This document shows, piece after piece, positions 52,650 to 56,007 of a stretch of DNA of 56,007 nucleotides. The DNA lies in NCBI RefSeq assembly GCF_008386575.1, contig NZ_VUOA01000016.1, forward strand, positions 23,465-79,471, written 5' to 3'. Positions within the stretch are counted from its first letter, which is position 1, and each line of letters opens with the position of its first letter. The stretch comes from Salinarimonas soli. GTDB taxonomy: Bacteria > Pseudomonadota > Alphaproteobacteria > Rhizobiales > Beijerinckiaceae. The notes under the pieces were generated by a model that was not told where the DNA came from, made no database searches, and worked only from the letters and a program-made list of their open reading frames with translations. Position numbers and translations under genes: made by a program.

Positions 52650-53627
52650 TTGACCCGTCTTCGTTCCGTCGTCCGCGGCTGCGGCTCCCACCTCCCCGAC
52701 CGCGTCCTGACCAATGCCGACCTAGCCCGGATGGTCGACACGTCGGACGACTGGATCGTCCAGCGCACCGGCATCCAGCAGCGCCACATCGCGGGCGACC
52801 ACGAGACCACCTCCGTGCTCGGCATCGGCGCGGCGCGCGCGGCCCTGGCGCATGCAGGGCTCACGCCCGACGACATCGACCTCGTGGTCTGCGCCACGTC
52901 GACGCCCGACCTCACCTTTCCGTCCTGCGCCAGCCAGATCCAGTTCGGCCTCGGCATCAACCAGGGCGCGGCGTTCGACGTGCAGGCGGTGTGCACGGGC
53001 TTCGTCTACGCGGTTTCGGTCGCCGACAAGTTCCTGACCTCCGGCTCGCACAAGCGGGCCCTCGTGATCGGGGCCGAGACCTTCTCGCGCATCCTCGACT
53101 GGGAGGACCGCACCACCTGCGTGCTCTTCGGCGACGGCGCGGGCGCCATCGTGCTGGAGGCGCAGGAGGCGGAGGGCGGCAATGCCGACCGAGGCGTGCT
53201 CACCTCGCATCTGCGCTCCGACGGCCGCCACCGCGAGAAGCTCTACGTCGACGGGGGGCCAGGCTCGACGCGCACCACGGGCGTCCTGCGCATGGAGGGC
53301 AAGGAGGTCTTCCGCTTCGCGGTGGCGCAGGTGGTGGACGTGATCCGCGACGCGTTCAAGGCCACAGGCACCACCCCCGACGACCTCGACTGGTTCGTGC
53401 CCCACCAGGCCAACAAGCGCATCATCGACGCCTCCGCCGAGAAGCTCGGCATCGCCCCGGAGAAGGTGGTGATCACGGTCGAGCGCCACGGCAACACCTC
53501 CGCCGCGTCGATCCCGCTCGCCCTCGACGCCGCGGTCAAGGACGGGCGGATCAAGACGGGCGACCTCGTCATGATCGAGGCCATCGGCGGCGGCTTCACC
53601 TGGGGCAGCGCGCTCATCCGCTGGTGA
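52650..53627 (+). CDS. fabH: Beta-ketoacyl-ACP synthase III
   Basis: A 325-residue condensing enzyme that starts fatty acid synthesis from acetyl-CoA and malonyl-ACP. The catalytic triad is Cys in VCTGFVYA, His in [12 protein letters not shown] and Asn in HGNTSAAS. The only fitting start is TTG at 52650 with GAAGG 7 bases upstream; TTG gives [15 protein letters not shown], right for the family. A five-codon mini-ORF (ATGAAGGCCTTCGCTTGA, 52636-52653) ends over this TTG, which suggests translational coupling. Confidence 0.95.
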   Translation: MTRLRSVVRGCGSHLPDRVLTNADLARMVDTSDDWIVQRTGIQQRHIAGDHETTSVLGIGAARAALAHAGLTPDDIDLVVCATSTPDLTFPSCASQIQFGLGINQGAAFDVQAVCTGFVYAVSVADKFLTSGSHKRALVIGAETFSRILDWEDRTTCVLFGDGAGAIVLEAQEAEGGNADRGVLTSHLRSDGRHREKLYVDGGPGSTRTTGVLRMEGKEVFRFAVAQVVDVIRDAFKATGTTPDDLDWFVPHQANKRIIDASAEKLGIAPEKVVITVERHGNTSAASIPLALDAAVKDGRIKTGDLVMIEAIGGGFTWGSALIRW

Positions 53628-53759
53628 GCGGGCGGGGAGGTGCGAGCCGCTGGACATCGGAGCCGCCTTCTCCACATCACGCATCGCAGACCGGCCACGC
53701 ACAGCTTGACGGATGGCCCCGCGCCCCACACCTGAGAGGCCACCCATCCAGGAGGCCCC

Positions 53760-54191
53760 ATGATCCGCCCGCTCAGCGTTCTCGCCGTCTCGACCCTGAT
53801 CCTCGCCGCCGGGCCGGCGCTCGCGCAGGATCGCCAGCCCAGGTCCGTCGAGGCCCAGCCCGGCAAGTCGCAGCGGCTCACCATGGTCGGCAACGTCTCC
53901 CAGGACTGCAAGCCGGGCGCGCTGCCGGCCATCAAGCTCGTCCAGACCCCACGGAACGGCAGCCTGACGGTTCGCACGGGGGAGACGCCTGCGGGCCAGC
54001 TCAAGCGCTGCCCCGCCCTGAAGGTGCCGGTCCTCGGCGTGTTCTACGAGGCCAATGCCGGCTTCACCGGAGGCGACGAGGTCGTGATCGAGGTCCGCCA
54101 GGCCGACGGCAAGGTCCAGACCCAGACCATCAAGATCAACGTCAGCAACAAGCCCGCGGCGGAGCCGAAGAGCGACGCGGTCGAGCTGTGA
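53760..54191 (+). CDS. Small secreted beta-sandwich protein
   Basis: A 143-residue exported protein: signal peptide at residues 1-22 (MIRPLSVLAVSTLILAAGPA), then a beta-rich domain (IKLVQTPRNGSLTVRTG, LGVFYEANAGFTGGDEVVIEV, TIKINVSNKP) that resembles Ig-like or cadherin-type repeats in which P-x-N-G and FTG-D-x-V recur. Two Cys lie at DCKPG and RCPAL and may pair. Function is unknown. It follows fabH at 132 bases, where ihfA is often found in relatives. Confidence 0.72.
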   Translation: MIRPLSVLAVSTLILAAGPALAQDRQPRSVEAQPGKSQRLTMVGNVSQDCKPGALPAIKLVQTPRNGSLTVRTGETPAGQLKRCPALKVPVLGVFYEANAGFTGGDEVVIEVRQADGKVQTQTIKINVSNKPAAEPKSDAVEL

Positions 54192-54205
54192 GGCGCCAGG
54201 CGCCT
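54191..54205. terminator. Short dyad between two convergent genes
   Basis: AGGCGCC-A-GGCGCCT, a perfect 7-bp inverted repeat with a one-base centre, spans the stop codons of the two small secreted genes. Weak evidence for a shared terminator. Confidence 0.45.
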
Positions 54206-54549
54206 TACCAGCCGTGATCGACGGCGGCGCAGCGGGTCTCGCCGCGCCGCGCGTTCAGCACCTCGAAGGCGCCGATCGCGCAGTCGTTGCCCGGCGCCGC
54301 CTCCCGCAGGGGATAGGTCGCCACCGTCGAGGCCTCGTAGCGGCCGCGCTCGCCGGGGCGGTAGGCCGGCCAACGCTGGCCGTTCCACCGGGGCGCGTGG
54401 GAGTAGAGGGGGTAGTAGGTTTGGAAACGCGGGCGGTCGTAGGACGGGTTCGGCGGACGGGGCTCGCTGTGCCACCGTGGGATGCCCTGCGCCGCCGCTG
54501 CACCGGAACCGGCCAGCAGGAGCAGCAAGGCAAGGGCGGGGCGTCTCAT
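54205..54549 (-). CDS. Small secreted protein of unknown function
   Basis: A 114-residue exported protein: signal peptide at residues 1-21 (MRRPALALLLLLAGSGAAAA), a Pro/Tyr/Arg/Trp-rich middle (PRWHSEPRPPNPSYDRPRF, YPLYSHAPRWNGQRWPAY) and a C-terminal two-Cys part (GNDCAIGAFEVLNARRGETRC). No domain recognised. It is convergent with the beta-sandwich gene and divergent from the YcaQ-like gene. Confidence 0.68.
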   Translation of the reverse strand: MRRPALALLLLLAGSGAAAAQGIPRWHSEPRPPNPSYDRPRFQTYYPLYSHAPRWNGQRWPAYRPGERGRYEASTVATYPLREAAPGNDCAIGAFEVLNARRGETRCAAVDHGW

Positions 54550-54602
54550 GATGGGCGATCCTTAATGGGAAGTGACCAGATCGCCTCGGATCAGCAGGAC
54601 CC

Positions 54603-55853
54603 ATGCCAACCCGCCGGAACCCGCGCCTGATGGCCTCCGCCGTCTCCCTCTCGGCCCGGGACGCCCGCCGGATCGCGCTGGCGGCGCAAGGGCTCACGGG
54701 TGCCAGACCACCGAGACCGTCGCGCGGGCGCCTTGACGCGATGCTCGGCCGGCTCGGCATGGTGCAGATCGATTCAGTCAACGTGCTGGCGCGGGCCCAT
54801 TACATGCCGGGCTTCTCGCGGCTGGGCGCATACGCCGTCGACCACCTCCACGAGGCGGCCTATGGGCGCCGGCGGCACCTGTTCGAATATTGGGGGCACG
54901 AGGCCTCCCTGATCCGGCTCGACCTCCAGCCCGCCCTTCGCTGGCGGATGAGCCGGGCAGGGGAGGGGCGGGGTATCTATGGCGGGCTCGCCCGTTTCGG
55001 CCGCGAGCGGCCGGACTTCATCGCCGAGGTGCTGCGCCAAGTGGAGACGCGCGGCGCGCTCTCCGCGCGGGAGCTGGAGGATTGCGGACGTTCGGCGGGC
55101 TCCTGGTGGGGCTGGAGCGACGGAAAGCGGGCCCTCGAATGGCTCTTCTGGGCTGGACGCGTCACCACGGCCGCGCGGCGCGGCTTCGAGCGCGTCTACG
55201 ACCTGCCGGAGCGCGTCCTCCCAGCCGAGATCCTAGCGGCCCCCACACCCTCTGACGAGGAGGCGCACCGCACGCTCGTGCGCGTCGCGGCGGGTGCGCT
55301 TGGGGTCGCGACGGAGCGGGACCTGCGCGACTATTGGCGCCTCGACCCGCCGGACGCCCGGGCGGCGATCTGCGCCCTCGTGGACGAGGGCGACCTGCTG
55401 CCCGCGTCGGTGGAGGGCTGGGACACGGAGGCCTATCTGGCGCCGGGCGCCGCGGCGCCGGCGCGCCTCAAGGCCCGGGCGCTCGTCTCCCCCTTCGACC
55501 CGCTGCTCTGGGAGCGCCCGCGGGCGGAGCGCCTGTTCGGCATGCGCTACCGCATCGAGATCTACACCCCGGCCCACCTGCGCGAGCACGGCTATTACGT
55601 CCTGCCGTTCCTATGGGGCGACCGGCTCGCCGCGCGGGTGGACCTCAAGGCCGACCGCAAGACCCGCCGCCTCCTGGTCCAGGCCGCCCATCTCGAGCCC
55701 CGCGCCCCGCCCGACACCGCCGCCGCCCTCGCCGACGAGCTGGGCCTGCTCGGCACCTGGCTCGATCTCGACGAGATCGCCGTGGCCGCCCGCGGCGACC
55801 TCGCCCCCGCCCTCGCGGCCGCCACCCGGCTGATGCCGTCCGCCCCCGGCTAG
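54603..55853 (+). CDS. YcaQ-like winged-helix DNA glycosylase (HTH_42)
   Basis: A 416-residue protein of the AlkX/YcaQ group. E. coli YcaQ unhooks interstrand DNA crosslinks. The catalytic QxD-type motif is seen in LGMVQIDSVNVLARAHYMPGFSRLG over the active site, then YWGHEASLI and GWSDGKRALEWLFWAGRVTTAARRGFERVYDL with the winged helices, and ALVSPFDPLLWERPR RAERLFGMRYRIE in two blocks. The motif QIDSVNV has Asp followed by Ser as in the family. ATG at 54603, with an in-frame ATG at 54630 as alternative. Confidence 0.9.
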   Translation: MPTRRNPRLMASAVSLSARDARRIALAAQGLTGARPPRPSRGRLDAMLGRLGMVQIDSVNVLARAHYMPGFSRLGAYAVDHLHEAAYGRRRHLFEYWGHEASLIRLDLQPALRWRMSRAGEGRGIYGGLARFGRERPDFIAEVLRQVETRGALSARELEDCGRSAGSWWGWSDGKRALEWLFWAGRVTTAARRGFERVYDLPERVLPAEILAAPTPSDEEAHRTLVRVAAGALGVATERDLRDYWRLDPPDARAAICALVDEGDLLPASVEGWDTEAYLAPGAAAPARLKARALVSPFDPLLWERPRAERLFGMRYRIEIYTPAHLREHGYYVLPFLWGDRLAARVDLKADRKTRRLLVQAAHLEPRAPPDTAAALADELGLLGTWLDLDEIAVAARGDLAPALAAATRLMPSAPG

Positions 55854-55884
55854 AGGAGCGATTCGAAGCCGCAGTGCAGGGCTC

Positions 55885-56007
55885 GACCCGCTCCCCTCCC
55901 CCTTGCGGGAGGGGTTGGGGGGGTGACGGCGGTGCCGAGCCAAGATGGATCTCGACCGATCGGCTGGTCACCTTTCCGGATAGGACGCCGCCGTCACCCC
56001 CCACCCC
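55885..56007. repeat. CCCCTCCCC-type repeat pair at the window edge
   Basis: CCCCTCCCCCTTGCGGGAGGGGTTGGGGGGGTGACGGCGG (55892 on) and GACGCCGCCGTCACCCCCCACCCC (55984-56007) are inverted arms about 60 bases apart. The second arm is cut by the window end. Another member of the palindromic family, on the 3' side of the YcaQ-like gene. Confidence 0.7.

Overview
The window is about 56 kb of GC-rich, densely coded chromosome from an alphaproteobacterium, most likely of the order Hyphomicrobiales (Rhizobiales). The evidence is gene content and order: a hemB / 3-hydroxyisobutyryl-CoA hydrolase / DUF6163 / ldtR / L,D-transpeptidase / glyA / nrdR / ribD / ribE / ribH / nusB / thiL / MFS / hppA run, and a bamE / CBP3-type chaperone / DUF177 / plsX / fabH run, both familiar from that order. 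A K+-independent proton pyrophosphatase, a zinc-free-type HemB and a FixK/FNR-boxed ccoNOQP operon fit the same picture. The genus cannot be fixed from sequence alone; a Methylobacteriaceae- or Salinarimonadaceae-like genome is my guess. No rRNA, tRNA, CRISPR array, transposase, integrase or phage gene was seen, so this is mostly core chromosome with a few accessory genes.

Layout. 0-4.6 kb: purU, then the cbb3 oxidase operon ccoNOQP behind a perfect FNR/FixK box. 4.6-10 kb: mostly minus-strand envelope and stress genes (a DUF4142 protein with an inserted glycine zipper, a GDSL hydrolase, a GlsB-type membrane protein), a CYP152 fatty-acid peroxygenase, a secreted Cys/Arg-rich peptide and a SWIB protein, then about 700 bp without a convincing gene. 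10-15 kb: an ArsR/SRPBCC pair with a probable leaderless self-regulated promoter, a histone-deacetylase-like amidohydrolase, a YbaK deacylase, a patatin-like lipoprotein and a soluble cytochrome c. 15.4-19.1 kb: a compact three-gene operon of coiled-coil and membrane-anchored proteins, including a DUF6384-type protein, with no assigned function; this is the best candidate for an undescribed system. 19.5-24 kb: an RTX-like repeat protein, D-lactate dehydrogenase, a lone receiver protein, a 48-residue membrane peptide, a rhodanese, DUF599 and DUF3253 proteins. 24-27 kb: a minus-strand cluster of MaoC hydratase, CitE-like lyase, RraA-like aldolase and YdcF-type protein. 27-30.4 kb: an SLT-domain protein, a DUF2336 protein and hemB.

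30.7-45.3 kb: cell-wall control (LdtR and its probable target transpeptidase), a secreted endonuclease, a PhnA-like membrane protein, then glyA, nrdR and riboflavin/thiamine cofactor genes. 45.4-49.4 kb: hppA, a second P450 with a non-acidic I-helix motif, and bamE. 49.6-55.9 kb: a small secreted protein, CBP3 chaperone, DUF177, plsX-fabH, two small secreted proteins and a YcaQ-like glycosylase.

Three families of short palindromic repeats are scattered through the intergenic gaps, often as inverted pairs: a CCCTCTCCC...GGGAGAGGG hairpin family, a roughly 125-bp GAGG...CGAAGCACGCACCACG family in three copies, and one copy of a CCCGGG...GACCCGGGG family. Most long gaps between genes are made of these repeats. 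Start sites were chosen by ribosome-binding site, family N-terminus and gene overlaps; all functions are read from sequence and memory of families, without database searches.
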